Positions 42,261-51,033 of a stretch of 64,000 nucleotides of DNA are shown here, one piece after another (within the stretch, counting starts at the first letter, position 1; every line of letters begins with the position of its first letter). Source of the DNA: Roseimarinus sediminis (lineage in GTDB: Bacteria; Bacteroidota; Bacteroidia; Bacteroidales; Prolixibacteraceae); assembly GCF_050433125.1 (NCBI RefSeq), contig NZ_JBNPXV010000003.1, forward strand, positions 310,001 to 374,000, read 5' to 3'. Made by a program: the position numbers and the translations under genes. The notes beneath the pieces are model-generated. The model was not told the origin of the DNA. It was given only the letters and a program-made list of their open reading frames with translations, and made no database searches.

Positions 42261-42290
42261 TTTGTGCTAAGCAACAAAACGCTACATTTG
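42261..42290 (+). promoter_or_regulatory. candidate promoter of the EamA transporter gene
   Basis: TACATTTG at 42283-42290 matches TAnnTTTG and TTTG at 42261-42264 is 18 bases upstream, close to the usual -33 spacing. The ATG at 42310 is 19 bases downstream. This is the best two-part Bacteroidetes promoter I see in the window. Confidence 0.6.
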
Positions 42291-42309
42291 CTGGTACAAA
42301 CAACAAGGC

Positions 42310-43242
42310 ATGGGAAAACTGAAACTGCTTTCCGATCGTAGCAAAGGCTACTTATTTTCACTGCTGGCAACTGTTGCTTTTGCCAATGTGTATATTTTCA
42401 GTAAAGCGGCACTCAATGAAGTTTCGATGCCGCAATTCTGGGTATACTGGTTTGCTGTGGCTTTCAGTGCCAACCTTCTTTTTAACTGGCGGGAAGGTAC
42501 CCTGCCCCTGATCAGAAAAATGAAGCAATCCGATCTGCGTACCTTTGCCTTTCTGGGAGCCCTTGAAATCATTACTTCGCTCACCTTCTTTTTCTCCATC
42601 AGAATGATTCCCGATCCGGCCATCACTTCATTCATGGGCAACATGTACGTGGTTTTTCTGATTGTTCTGGGCGTGTTGATGTTGCGGGAAAAGTTTACAG
42701 CTATCGAAAGCATCGGAGCATCCATAACTGTGATTGGAGCTTTTGCCGTGGGCTACAAGGGAGGCACCTCGCTCAGCGATTTCTTTATTCCCGGAACCGG
42801 CATCGTGCTGATCAACACTTTCATGGCCGCCTTTTCGTCGATCTATGCCAAGAAAGCCATTCACCGGTTTCCGCCTGCACTGGTGAACCTCAACCGTTCC
42901 TTTTGGCTATTTCTTTTTGCCATCATTTTCATGCACCAGGCAGGCGATCCCTTGGCCATTCCTGCTTCGGCGCTAAAAAATATTGTCATTGGTGCCTTGC
43001 TGGGGCCAGTTACTGCCATCCTTTCGATCTATTATTCCTTTAAATACATCGAGGCCTCGCGTTCGTCGGTTATTCAGGGACTAAAAGGAGTATTTGTACT
43101 GCTGGGTTCACTGCTATACTTTGGTATGTTTCCGCCGCCAATTCAAGTGGCTGGAGGCATAGTTTCAGTGCTGGGAGTATTGATCATGACCCTGGCGAAA
43201 GCACGCCTGCTCAAACTAAAAAGAAAGAATAAACAGGAATAA
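42310..43242 (+). CDS. EamA/DMT-family transporter
   Basis: This 310-residue protein has about ten transmembrane segments in two EamA repeats, the second beginning near residue 155 (GTGIVLINTFMAAFSSIYA). Segments include LFSLLATVAFANVYIFSKAAL and FFFSIRMIPDPAITSFMGNM. Drug/metabolite transporters move amino acids, nucleosides or other small molecules, and the substrate cannot be read here. A Lys/Arg-rich tail (LKRKNKQE) ends it. The next gene begins five bases after its stop, so both form a short operon. Confidence 0.88.
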   Translation: MGKLKLLSDRSKGYLFSLLATVAFANVYIFSKAALNEVSMPQFWVYWFAVAFSANLLFNWREGTLPLIRKMKQSDLRTFAFLGALEIITSLTFFFSIRMIPDPAITSFMGNMYVVFLIVLGVLMLREKFTAIESIGASITVIGAFAVGYKGGTSLSDFFIPGTGIVLINTFMAAFSSIYAKKAIHRFPPALVNLNRSFWLFLFAIIFMHQAGDPLAIPASALKNIVIGALLGPVTAILSIYYSFKYIEASRSSVIQGLKGVFVLLGSLLYFGMFPPPIQVAGGIVSVLGVLIMTLAKARLLKLKRKNKQE

Positions 43243-43247
43243 GCATC

Positions 43248-43844
43248 ATGAACTACCTGGGACATATCTATTTATCGGGACTCAACGAACCTTTGATGGT
43301 GGGCAACTTTATTGGCGACTATGTAAAAGGAAAGCGTTTTATGAGCTATCCTGATGAAATTCAACGCGGCATCCTTTATCATCGTGCCATCGATCATTAT
43401 ACCGACCAAAACCCGCACTGGCAGTCCGTAAGGGAGTTACTTCGCCCTTTGTATGGCCGTTACGCCGGTGTGGTGGCCGATGTGTTTACCGATCATTTTC
43501 TGGCAGCCAACTGGCAACAGTTTTCCGACATGCAACTTGCCTGGCAGGCCAAATGGGCCTATGCTGCCCTGCTCAAACATTTTGATCAGCTTCCACATCG
43601 TGTTCAGGGCTTTCTTCCCTTCCTCATTCAACACCGGCGACTCCAATCGTATGCCACTTTCGAAGGCATCGAAGTTTCGTTAGAAATTATGTCGAAATAC
43701 ACCAGTCTGCCCGACAACACGTCGCGTGCCATGCGTCTGCTACACGATGAATACCAGCCGCTAAAAAAGCATGCGACCAGCTTTGTTGCAGCAATTAGCC
43801 GGCATCGGGATGAACTACTCAACATCGCAACAGCCATTAAATAA
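43248..43844 (+). CDS. acyl carrier protein phosphodiesterase-like (DUF479)
   Basis: This 198-residue protein matches the DUF479/AcpH family: MNYLGHIYLSG at the start, GNFIGDYVKGK (metal-binding Asp), YHRAIDHYTD with His and Asp ligands, and VVADVFTDHFLA. AcpH removes 4'-phosphopantetheine from acyl carrier protein, but many Bacteroidota members are untested. It begins five bases after the EamA gene. The conserved His/Asp set argues for a metal-dependent HD-type hydrolase. It converges with the radical SAM gene 56 bases on. Confidence 0.82.
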   Translation: MNYLGHIYLSGLNEPLMVGNFIGDYVKGKRFMSYPDEIQRGILYHRAIDHYTDQNPHWQSVRELLRPLYGRYAGVVADVFTDHFLAANWQQFSDMQLAWQAKWAYAALLKHFDQLPHRVQGFLPFLIQHRRLQSYATFEGIEVSLEIMSKYTSLPDNTSRAMRLLHDEYQPLKKHATSFVAAISRHRDELLNIATAIK

Positions 43845-43900
43845 AACTGACCGAAACATTCCGGCCAGTTGCTTATCATTTGATCAAAAATTGTTGGTAT

Positions 43901-45229
43901 TTAGTGCACCCCTTCGGTATGGCACAGATCGTGCTGACTTTCGTGCATGGCGTTAAGTTCATTCATAAAGAAAAACTCATCTTCAAAAGCAGGAACCAGG
44001 TCGCTAAGCCAGTATGCATTGGGATCGTATTTGGCAAAGAAGATCTGATTCACCCAAGCCGGATTCCGCGCCTGAATAAAACGCAGGGCAAACACTTTCT
44101 GGCCCTGAACTTCGGTGATTCCAATGACATGTACCTTACCGGGGTCGCACGACATGCTTGGGCCCCTTACGGTACGTGAAATTCCGCTCACCTGATTGTA
44201 GGCATCGTTGTAAATATGGTAGGCTTCTTCGAGCGAAACGGCAAAATAATCCTGGGCACCGGTATCACGTGCAATAAACATGTAGTAGGGGATCAAGCCC
44301 ATGTGTACCTGTTTGCGCCACATTTCTGCCCATATATCACCCGAGGCATTGATGTGCTTCAGTACCGGCGACTGGGTTCTTATTTGAGCACCTGTGGCCC
44401 TTATACGCCGAACAGCTTCAGCCACTGCCGGTGTATCGAGTGCCCTCGGGTGATTGAAGTGCGCCATAATGCTGATGTTGATTCCTTTTTTGATGGTTCG
44501 CTCAAACAAACGCATCAGGTCGTCGGCATCGTCGTCGGTGGTAAAGCGGTAAGGCCAGTAAGTTAATGCCTTGGTTCCAATTCTGATGGTTTTCAGGTGT
44601 GGTACATCGGCTTCGAGAAGGGCATCAAAATAGGTTTCAAAGAATTTGGTTTTCATAATGGCCGGGTCGCCGCCGGTAAACAATACATCGGTAATTTCGG
44701 GATGCGCTTTTAGGTAATTCACCATCAAGCCGGCTTCCTTCATCGAAAATTTAAAATCGTTCATTGCGAACTGCGGCCAGCGGAAACAGAAGGTGCAATA
44801 GGCATGACAGGTCTGGCCCTGGCTGGGAAAGAAAAGCATGGTTTCGCGGTACTTGTGCTGAATACCATTCAGTAGTTGCCCCTCAAAATGAGGAACATTG
44901 TACTGCTGACCGGCCGGATTGGGATTAAGCGATAAACGAATTTCATCGATTGCCTTATTCAGTTCTGCTTTACTTGCTTCACTTTTGAGCAGCTGGTCAA
45001 TTGTGTTGTATTGCCCGCTGGTGAGCATTTCTTTCTGAGGAAAATTAAGAATGAAAAAAGGATCGTCTTCAAAATGATCCCAGTCGATTAATTCATCAGC
45101 AACATAATTACTCACTTTAAACGGCAATACATGCCCTACAACATTAATGTGTTGCTGTTGCTCACTGTTCAGCCGGCCAAGCTGAGGAAGTTGCCTGAAA
45201 TTGTTTAACGTATACGCTTTATACCCCAT
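43901..45229 (-). CDS. KamA-family radical SAM protein (lysine 2,3-aminomutase-like)
   Basis: This 442-residue enzyme has the radical SAM cluster motif C141-x3-C145-x2-C148 followed by FRW, and the KamA-like FTGGDPAIMK (the GGDP SAM-binding loop). Later come FNHPRALDTPAVAEAVRRIR and the substrate-region TQSPVLKHINASGDIW with an Asn rather than the usual Asp. The N-terminal about 100 residues differ from classical KamA (416 residues), which includes a PLP lysine; I cannot place that lysine with certainty. No lysine fermentation genes are near, so the aminomutase substrate is open. It could serve EF-P-like or beta-amino-acid chemistry, which is speculation. Confidence 0.85.
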   Translation of the reverse strand: MGYKAYTLNNFRQLPQLGRLNSEQQQHINVVGHVLPFKVSNYVADELIDWDHFEDDPFFILNFPQKEMLTSGQYNTIDQLLKSEASKAELNKAIDEIRLSLNPNPAGQQYNVPHFEGQLLNGIQHKYRETMLFFPSQGQTCHAYCTFCFRWPQFAMNDFKFSMKEAGLMVNYLKAHPEITDVLFTGGDPAIMKTKFFETYFDALLEADVPHLKTIRIGTKALTYWPYRFTTDDDADDLMRLFERTIKKGINISIMAHFNHPRALDTPAVAEAVRRIRATGAQIRTQSPVLKHINASGDIWAEMWRKQVHMGLIPYYMFIARDTGAQDYFAVSLEEAYHIYNDAYNQVSGISRTVRGPSMSCDPGKVHVIGITEVQGQKVFALRFIQARNPAWVNQIFFAKYDPNAYWLSDLVPAFEDEFFFMNELNAMHESQHDLCHTEGVH

Positions 45230-45368
45230 TAAAAATCTGTTTTAAAAGAACTTACTTCAACTAAGATTGAAGAAAAAAAGAATAAAATCCCTTTTTTAAA
45301 AAGGGTCACAAATTTAACAAAATCGGGCAGCGAAAAAAATGACCATCTTCTCCAAAACCCTCAAATGT

Positions 45369-46796
45369 TTAATGGAGCTGTTCTAAACGGCTGGAATCCA
45401 ATTTAAGAAAAATAAACAAAAGAATGGTAAAAAACCACAGCGATGATCCTCCATAACTAAAAAAAGGCAGGGGAATACCAATAACAGGGGCCAGTCCGAT
45501 CGTCATACCAATGTTGATTGCAAAATGAAAAAACAAGATGGAAGCCACTGAATAACCGAAAACTCTGCTGAATACCGAACGCTGACGTTCAGCCAGCATT
45601 ACCAGCCTAATCAGTAAAATCAAAAACATCAGAACAATGATGCTTGTTCCCACAAAACCCCACTCTTCACCTACCGTACAGAAAATAAAATCGGTGCTTT
45701 GTTCGGGCACGAAATCGTATTTGGTTTGAGTACCCTGTAAAAAACCCTTTCCCAGAAAGCCTCCCGATCCAATGGCAATCTTCGACTGGTTAACATTGTA
45801 ACCGGCCCCCAGGGGGTCAGACTCAATCCCAAGCAAATTGTTGATGCGTGCCTGCTGGTGAGGTTCGAGGATGCTGTTAAAAGCAAAGTCGACCGTAAAA
45901 GTAAACAGGAGTGAAACAAGAAAGACACCGGCAAGCAGCGGAATTTGCGGAATCCTTTTGATTACAGCAATAATGAGCAGACTGATTGCGCTCAGAATTG
46001 ATGAACGCAGAAGTATGTAGTACCAGTTGTTTGCCTGTTCGGTAAACAATACAACGAACAGCCAGACCAACAAGGTAAAAATAATCAGCATCAAAAGCGA
46101 TTTAAGCAGTTCCTTCCAGTTCTTTCGTATAAAAAACGCAGTTAGCAATACCAGTCCAATCAGCATTAACAACACCACCAGCGGGGAAAGCATCAGGGCT
46201 GAAACAAAGAGCATTGCAAAATATACTGCAAAAAACAGGATCAGGCCCGACATCCCCTCCCTGAAAAGCGGGATAATGAAAACACCGTAGACCAAAGCCG
46301 AACCTGTATCATTCTGCAAAATAATCAGCGCTATGGGCAGGAATAGCAGCCCCATTATCGTAAGCTGATTCTTCATCCGTTTAAAGCTGAAATTATATGA
46401 ACTCAACAACTTAGCCAGGGCCAACGAGGTGCCCAACTTGGCAAACTCGGCAGGCTGAAAGGCAAAGCTCCCGATTACAAACCAGGCTTTGGCACCATTG
46501 ACTTCTTTTCCAAAGAAAAGCACAAATACCAAAAGTGAAATGAAAAACAGATAGAAAACATAGGCAAAAGAAACGTAAAACTTACTATCGATTACCAGAA
46601 TAAAAAAGGCAAGCACCAGGCTAAAACCAATCCAAAGCAGCTGTTTACCATAGCGTTGAGACAGATCGAAAATACTATTGTGTTCCTCGTTGTACACTGC
46701 TGAGTAAATATTAAACCATCCAGAAATAACCATAAACAGGTAAATCAGGATCGTAATCCAGTCGAGATTCATCAATATGTTTTTTCTGCTAGGCAC
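45369..46796 (-). CDS. rodA: rod shape-determining peptidoglycan polymerase RodA
   Basis: RodA is the SEDS glycosyltransferase that polymerises lipid II with PBP2 in the elongasome. The 475-residue protein has about ten membrane segments and the SEDS hallmarks FQPAEFAKLGTSLALAK and FLGKGFLQGTQTKYDFVPEQ, plus FFSYGGSSLWFF near the end. The longer form compared with E. coli RodA (370) is due to a loop insertion near 210-290. A GTG start at 46796 aligns with relatives and is one base away from the mrdA stop. An ATG at 46772 is the alternative. Confidence 0.94.
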   Translation of the reverse strand: MPSRKNILMNLDWITILIYLFMVISGWFNIYSAVYNEEHNSIFDLSQRYGKQLLWIGFSLVLAFFILVIDSKFYVSFAYVFYLFFISLLVFVLFFGKEVNGAKAWFVIGSFAFQPAEFAKLGTSLALAKLLSSYNFSFKRMKNQLTIMGLLFLPIALIILQNDTGSALVYGVFIIPLFREGMSGLILFFAVYFAMLFVSALMLSPLVVLLMLIGLVLLTAFFIRKNWKELLKSLLMLIIFTLLVWLFVVLFTEQANNWYYILLRSSILSAISLLIIAVIKRIPQIPLLAGVFLVSLLFTFTVDFAFNSILEPHQQARINNLLGIESDPLGAGYNVNQSKIAIGSGGFLGKGFLQGTQTKYDFVPEQSTDFIFCTVGEEWGFVGTSIIVLMFLILLIRLVMLAERQRSVFSRVFGYSVASILFFHFAINIGMTIGLAPVIGIPLPFFSYGGSSLWFFTILLFIFLKLDSSRLEQLH

Positions 46797-46797
46797 C

Positions 46798-48648
46798 TTA
46801 TTCGTATTTTATATAACCTGCTTGATCGGGAAACAGCAAATTGGCATTCAACATGTTCTGTTCTACCCTTAAGCGTGATTTCTGTATGCTTCCGTTAATG
46901 TATTTTTCGATGAGTAAACTGGCAATTGGCGCAGCATAGGTACTCCCCCATTTTCCGTTTTCGACATACACTGCCAGTGCAATCACGGGATTTTCGCGGG
47001 GTGCAAAGGCAATAAAAGTCGAGTGATCGGCTCCGTGTGGATTTTCGGCCGTGCCGGTTTTTCCGCAAAAAGCAATGCCGGGTATGGCCGAGGCCGAAGC
47101 GGTTCCACGATGCTCAAAGCTCATAACATTTTCCATTCCGTCGAGAATCTTCTCAAAATGGATGGTGTCGATGGTCGTATAATGGCGTTCAAGTAGCTGA
47201 TCATCGAGCGGACGATCGCCAACTTGCTTAACAACATGCGGCGTAATATAGAAACCCCGGTTGGCCAAAATGGCTGTATAATTGGCCATTTGCATTGGTG
47301 TCATTTGAATTTCACCCTGTCCGATAGCAAGTGAAATCAAAGGTAAAGCCCTCCAACGGGAATAAGGAAAAACCCGACGCTGATAATATTCCGACTCAGG
47401 GATGAAGCCTTTCAATTCCTCACCAAATTCAGGGCACAAGCTCTTTGAAAAACCAAAACTCACTACATGCTCACGCCAGCGCTCGTAACCCAGTTTTACA
47501 TCGCCAATGTGAGGTGCTTCAAGTATTCTGCGAAAAGTATAAGCATAATAGGCATTGCACGACTGGGCAATAGAGGGAGTTAGGGTGAATTCCTGGTTGT
47601 GATGACAGCCCTGGGAGAATGACCCCACATGATACCCGTGGTTACACATGAAGCGGGTTTGGTTGTTAATCACTCCTTCCTGAAGTGCAATCAGTGCATT
47701 GAGCATTTTAAAGGTCGATCCTGGCGGATACTGAGCCCTCAAAGCCCTGTTGTACAGAGGAAGCAGTGTGTCGGCAACCAGCCGGGGAAAATTTTCTATT
47801 CGTTTTCTTCCAACCAGATCGTCGGGTTGATAGCCTGGCGAGCTCACCAGCGCAAGAATTTCTCCCGTCGAAGGTTCAATGGCCACAATGCTTCCGGCTT
47901 TGTTCTGCATGAGTTGTTCTCCATACAATTGCAGCTGCAAATCGATGGTACTCACCACATCACTTCCCCGCTCCGGTTTCTTATCCATTCGCCCGCCTTC
48001 ATAGCTTCCCTTCACGCGATTGTGCACATCAACCAGAAAAAAGCTGGCACCCTTTACTCCTCTGATCTGTTCTTCGTATGACTTTTCAATTCCTGTTATC
48101 CCATAGTAATCGCCCGCCTGATAGTAGGCATCCTTATCGATTACCTGTTGACTTACCTCGCCAACATAGCCAAGTACATGGGCTGCAGTATTGTGCGTAT
48201 ATTTTCGCAAGGTTCGGGGCTGGAAATAAAAACCCGGATATTTGTACATTTTTTCCTGAAGCAGGGCATATCTTTCGGGTGCAATTTGCTTTACAATCAC
48301 CGATGGTTTATAGCTCGAATAACGCCGGGCCTTTAATAATTCAGCCTTAAAACTTTGCACCTCAACATTGAGAATCGAACAGAGTTGAAGCGTATCGAAA
48401 ACTCCAACTTCCCGCGGCGTGGCAAGTAAATCGTAGGCAGCCTGATTGTAAACCAACAGCTTACCATTCCGGTCGTAAATCAATCCACGCGAAGGATAAT
48501 CCACCACCTCGCGTAAAATATTCTTGGTGGCTGTTTTCTTATAGGTTGAATCGACAACCTGTAAACTAAACAACCTCAGAATGTACGCAATTCCTACCAG
48601 TAGGAAAATGAGAATGACGATGTATTTACGCTTTGAATAGCTGTCCAA
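46798..48648 (-). CDS. mrdA: penicillin-binding protein 2
   Basis: PBP2 is the transpeptidase partner of RodA. The 616-residue protein has an N-terminal membrane anchor (YIVILIFLLVGIAYILRLF), a pedestal domain with SRGLIYDRNGKLL, and the transpeptidase motifs: STFK with the active Ser near 312, SCN near 385 and KTGTAE near 528. The open frame extends upstream into mreD, but there is no ATG; TTG at 48648, eight bases after the mreD stop, gives the right N-terminus. The gene sits between mreD and rodA in the elongasome operon, one base from rodA. Confidence 0.93.
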   Translation of the reverse strand: MDSYSKRKYIVILIFLLVGIAYILRLFSLQVVDSTYKKTATKNILREVVDYPSRGLIYDRNGKLLVYNQAAYDLLATPREVGVFDTLQLCSILNVEVQSFKAELLKARRYSSYKPSVIVKQIAPERYALLQEKMYKYPGFYFQPRTLRKYTHNTAAHVLGYVGEVSQQVIDKDAYYQAGDYYGITGIEKSYEEQIRGVKGASFFLVDVHNRVKGSYEGGRMDKKPERGSDVVSTIDLQLQLYGEQLMQNKAGSIVAIEPSTGEILALVSSPGYQPDDLVGRKRIENFPRLVADTLLPLYNRALRAQYPPGSTFKMLNALIALQEGVINNQTRFMCNHGYHVGSFSQGCHHNQEFTLTPSIAQSCNAYYAYTFRRILEAPHIGDVKLGYERWREHVVSFGFSKSLCPEFGEELKGFIPESEYYQRRVFPYSRWRALPLISLAIGQGEIQMTPMQMANYTAILANRGFYITPHVVKQVGDRPLDDQLLERHYTTIDTIHFEKILDGMENVMSFEHRGTASASAIPGIAFCGKTGTAENPHGADHSTFIAFAPRENPVIALAVYVENGKWGSTYAAPIASLLIEKYINGSIQKSRLRVEQNMLNANLLFPDQAGYIKYE

Positions 48649-48656
48649 TTTTATTT

Positions 48657-49163
48657 CTATTTTCGAAATACAAGAAACTGACTTATTACAATAAATACCA
48701 GGGTAAACAATGCGCTGAGTACACCACGAAACAGTGTTTGATGCCAATGGGTAAAACTGAAAATCTCAACATAGAAAAGAAAGAGATGATGCAGGCTTAC
48801 CGTAAAGGCAGCATAACGGAGAAATGGGCTTACTCCCAGATTCATCAGCGAGGGAATCATTACACGATCCTGATCATCAACGATCGATGAATTGATAACA
48901 AACGGTCGAATAAAGGCCATGAAAACAGTTGATGATGCATGAATTCCGGGTGTATTTGAAAATACATCAATCGTCAGGCCCAGAACAAAACCCAAAATTA
49001 ACAACAAGTAGCGTGGCGTACTGGCCGGTAACAGCAGGATAAACAATACATAAAAATAAGGATTCACCAGCCCGCTAAACTGTATGTGATTCATCATTAA
49101 AACCTGAACCAGTACAACAAACACAAAAAGCAGTACGTACCACAAAATCCCCTTATTCATCAC
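48657..49163 (-). CDS. mreD: rod shape-determining protein MreD
   Basis: MreD is a small integral membrane protein of the elongasome. The 168-residue protein has about five hydrophobic segments, with the characteristic INPYFYVLFILLLP-like start (VNPYFYVLFILLLPAST) and GLTIDVFSNTPGIHASS, the most conserved MreD region. It overlaps the mreC end by 11 bases, so its translation is coupled to mreC. The sequence is divergent, as is usual for this protein; the call rests heavily on context. Confidence 0.9.
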   Translation of the reverse strand: MMNKGILWYVLLFVFVVLVQVLMMNHIQFSGLVNPYFYVLFILLLPASTPRYLLLILGFVLGLTIDVFSNTPGIHASSTVFMAFIRPFVINSSIVDDQDRVMIPSLMNLGVSPFLRYAAFTVSLHHLFLFYVEIFSFTHWHQTLFRGVLSALFTLVFIVISQFLVFRK

Positions 49164-49977
49164 TGGTTATTTTTTCGAGTTCTATTTGCTCTTCCTTATT
49201 GATCTTTTCAATTATTTCGACATAAAAAAGATTTTTAAAGTCGGTCGACAACTGAACCTTGATTTTCTGAAAAGTATCTCCTTCGCTGCTGCTTATTTCA
49301 ATTACCTCTCCAATGGGAACTCCTTCGGGAAATATGGCCGAAAAGCCACTGCTAACGACCTGCTCTCCAACAGCAACCTGCACATGATAGGGTATTTCAT
49401 CGAGTACAGCAACTGCCGGGTCTTTTCCTTCCCAATGCAAGGGGCCAAAATAATTGGTCAACTGCAACTTGGCATTGATTGACCATCGACCGTTGAGTAC
49501 CGACAGTGCGGTGGAATAATTTTCACTCACATTGATGATCACTCCCACCACGCCCTGATGATTGATCACTCCCATATCGGGTTGGATGCCATCGGCTGCT
49601 CCTTTGTTCAGTGTTAAATAGTTGTATTGTTTATTCACTGAATTATTGATCACCCGAGCTGCGATTGCCCGAACTGAATCGTTGTTGATTTTAAGTTCAA
49701 GTGTTTCGCTCAGATCGGCCATCATCAACGACTGCAATTCTGCCCGTAGTCGTGCATTCTCGGTCGAAAGCTGATCATTTAGTTTTCGCAGTGAGAAGTA
49801 TTCAAGTACCGAACTGTATTCATCGTACACTTTACCACTTACAACATTCGACGAATTCAGAAAATTAACACGATGAAAGTTATTGTACCTGATAATGAAC
49901 GTCAGACTTATCAGTTCGAGTAATAGGAACAGAAAAAATACATGATACTTTATTAAAAAGTTCAGCAGCGCTTTCAT
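49153..49977 (-). CDS. mreC: rod shape-determining protein MreC
   Basis: MreC is a bitopic periplasmic protein that links MreB to PBP2. The 274-residue protein has a membrane segment at about 8-27, a coiled coil near 55-85 (YFSLRKLNDQLSTENARLRA), and two beta-barrel domains with TLNKGAADGIQPDMGV and VVGVIINVSENYSTAL. Its start lies 25 bases after the mreB stop, beyond an internal hairpin with a U-run. It overlaps mreD by 11 bases. Length is typical for the family. Confidence 0.92.
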   Translation of the reverse strand: MKALLNFLIKYHVFFLFLLLELISLTFIIRYNNFHRVNFLNSSNVVSGKVYDEYSSVLEYFSLRKLNDQLSTENARLRAELQSLMMADLSETLELKINNDSVRAIAARVINNSVNKQYNYLTLNKGAADGIQPDMGVINHQGVVGVIINVSENYSTALSVLNGRWSINAKLQLTNYFGPLHWEGKDPAVAVLDEIPYHVQVAVGEQVVSSGFSAIFPEGVPIGEVIEISSSEGDTFQKIKVQLSTDFKNLFYVEIIEKINKEEQIELEKITSDE

Positions 49978-49985
49978 TCGTTTTC

Positions 49986-50015
49986 AAAAAAAACCTTATC
50001 AGCTACCTGATAAGG
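49986..50015 (-). terminator. terminator/attenuator with the mreB stop codon in its loop
   Basis: Reading on the minus strand, CCTTATCAG (50015-50007) pairs with CTGATAAGG (50002-49994), enclosing the four-base loop GTAG. That loop holds the mreB TAG stop (50005-50003). Eight U follow (49993-49986), and mreC starts eight bases later. This has every part of an intrinsic terminator yet is inside the operon, so it should reduce the transcription of mreC onward. A ribosome stopped at TAG would cover the loop and block folding, coupling read-through to mreB translation. Confidence 0.8.
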
Positions 50016-51025
50016 AATGAGAATTTGTCGACATTTTTCAGTGCAATTCCGGTTCCACGAGCCACAGCCCTTAACGGGTCGTCGGCAATGTGAAATGGAA
50101 TATTGATTTTATCGGCCAGGCGTTTGTCCAGCCCTTTAAGCAATGCTCCGCCACCTGCAAGATAGATTCCGCGGTTAACAATGTCGGCATACAATTCTGG
50201 TGGAGTCTGCTCAAGCGCACTCAATACGGCGGTTTCAATTTTCGAAATCGATTTGTCCAGACAATGAGCGATTTCCTGATACGATACAGGAACCTCAACC
50301 GGCAGGGCAGTCATCTGGTTGGGGCCTTTTACAATGTAATCGGCTGGTGGATCGTCGAGCTCCGACAAAGCAGCTCCAACGTTCAGTTTAATTTCTTCTG
50401 CAGTACGTTCACCCACCTTAATATTGTGCTGATGACGCATGTACTCCATAATGTCGGCAGTGAGATCATCGCCTGCAATCCGGATCGATTTGTTGGTAAC
50501 AATTCCGCCAAGCGAAATCACGGCAATTTCTGTGGTTCCGCCGCCGATATCAACAATCATATTTCCTTCGGGTGCTTCTACATCGATGCCAATCCCGATG
50601 GCTGCTGCCATGGGTTCATAAATAAGGTAGACCTCCCGTGCACCTGCATGTTCAGCCGAATCGCGAACAGCCCTTAACTCCACCTCGGTACTTCCCGATG
50701 GGATACATACCACCATTTTAAGCGCCGGGGGAAAGAGCCTGTTCGAAGGATTGATCATTTTGATCATTCCCCTGATCATTTGTTCGGCCGCATTAAAGTC
50801 GGCGATCACACCATCGCGCAAAGGACGAATGGTCTTCAGGTTGGCGTGGGTTTTCCCCTGCATTTGACGTGCCTTTTCGCCAATGGCGACCATCTTGTCG
50901 GTTTTCAGATCGATGGTAACAATCGATGGTTCATCCACAACAATTTTGTCGTTGTGAATGATTATGGTGTTGGCAGTTCCTAAATCGACTGCCACTTCCT
51001 GTGTTAAAAATGAAAATAAACCCAT
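50003..51025 (-). CDS. mreB: rod shape-determining protein MreB
   Basis: MreB is the bacterial actin that guides side-wall growth. The 340-residue protein has the actin-fold phosphate loops (DLGTANTIIIH near residue 14, then VDIGGGTTEIAVIS) and the adenosine motif YLAGGGALLKGLD. It follows purH with a nine-base gap, and its C-terminal codons SFLIR-stop form the left arm of a terminator hairpin. The high conservation and normal length make the call secure. Confidence 0.96.
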   Translation of the reverse strand: MGLFSFLTQEVAVDLGTANTIIIHNDKIVVDEPSIVTIDLKTDKMVAIGEKARQMQGKTHANLKTIRPLRDGVIADFNAAEQMIRGMIKMINPSNRLFPPALKMVVCIPSGSTEVELRAVRDSAEHAGAREVYLIYEPMAAAIGIGIDVEAPEGNMIVDIGGGTTEIAVISLGGIVTNKSIRIAGDDLTADIMEYMRHQHNIKVGERTAEEIKLNVGAALSELDDPPADYIVKGPNQMTALPVEVPVSYQEIAHCLDKSISKIETAVLSALEQTPPELYADIVNRGIYLAGGGALLKGLDKRLADKINIPFHIADDPLRAVARGTGIALKNVDKFSFLIR

Positions 51026-51033
51026 ACTAGTTT

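Noticed and set aside
43845..43870. Terminator between the ACP-phosphodiesterase-like and radical SAM genes
   Set aside because: A hairpin can be drawn but has mismatches and no U-run, so it was left out of the list.
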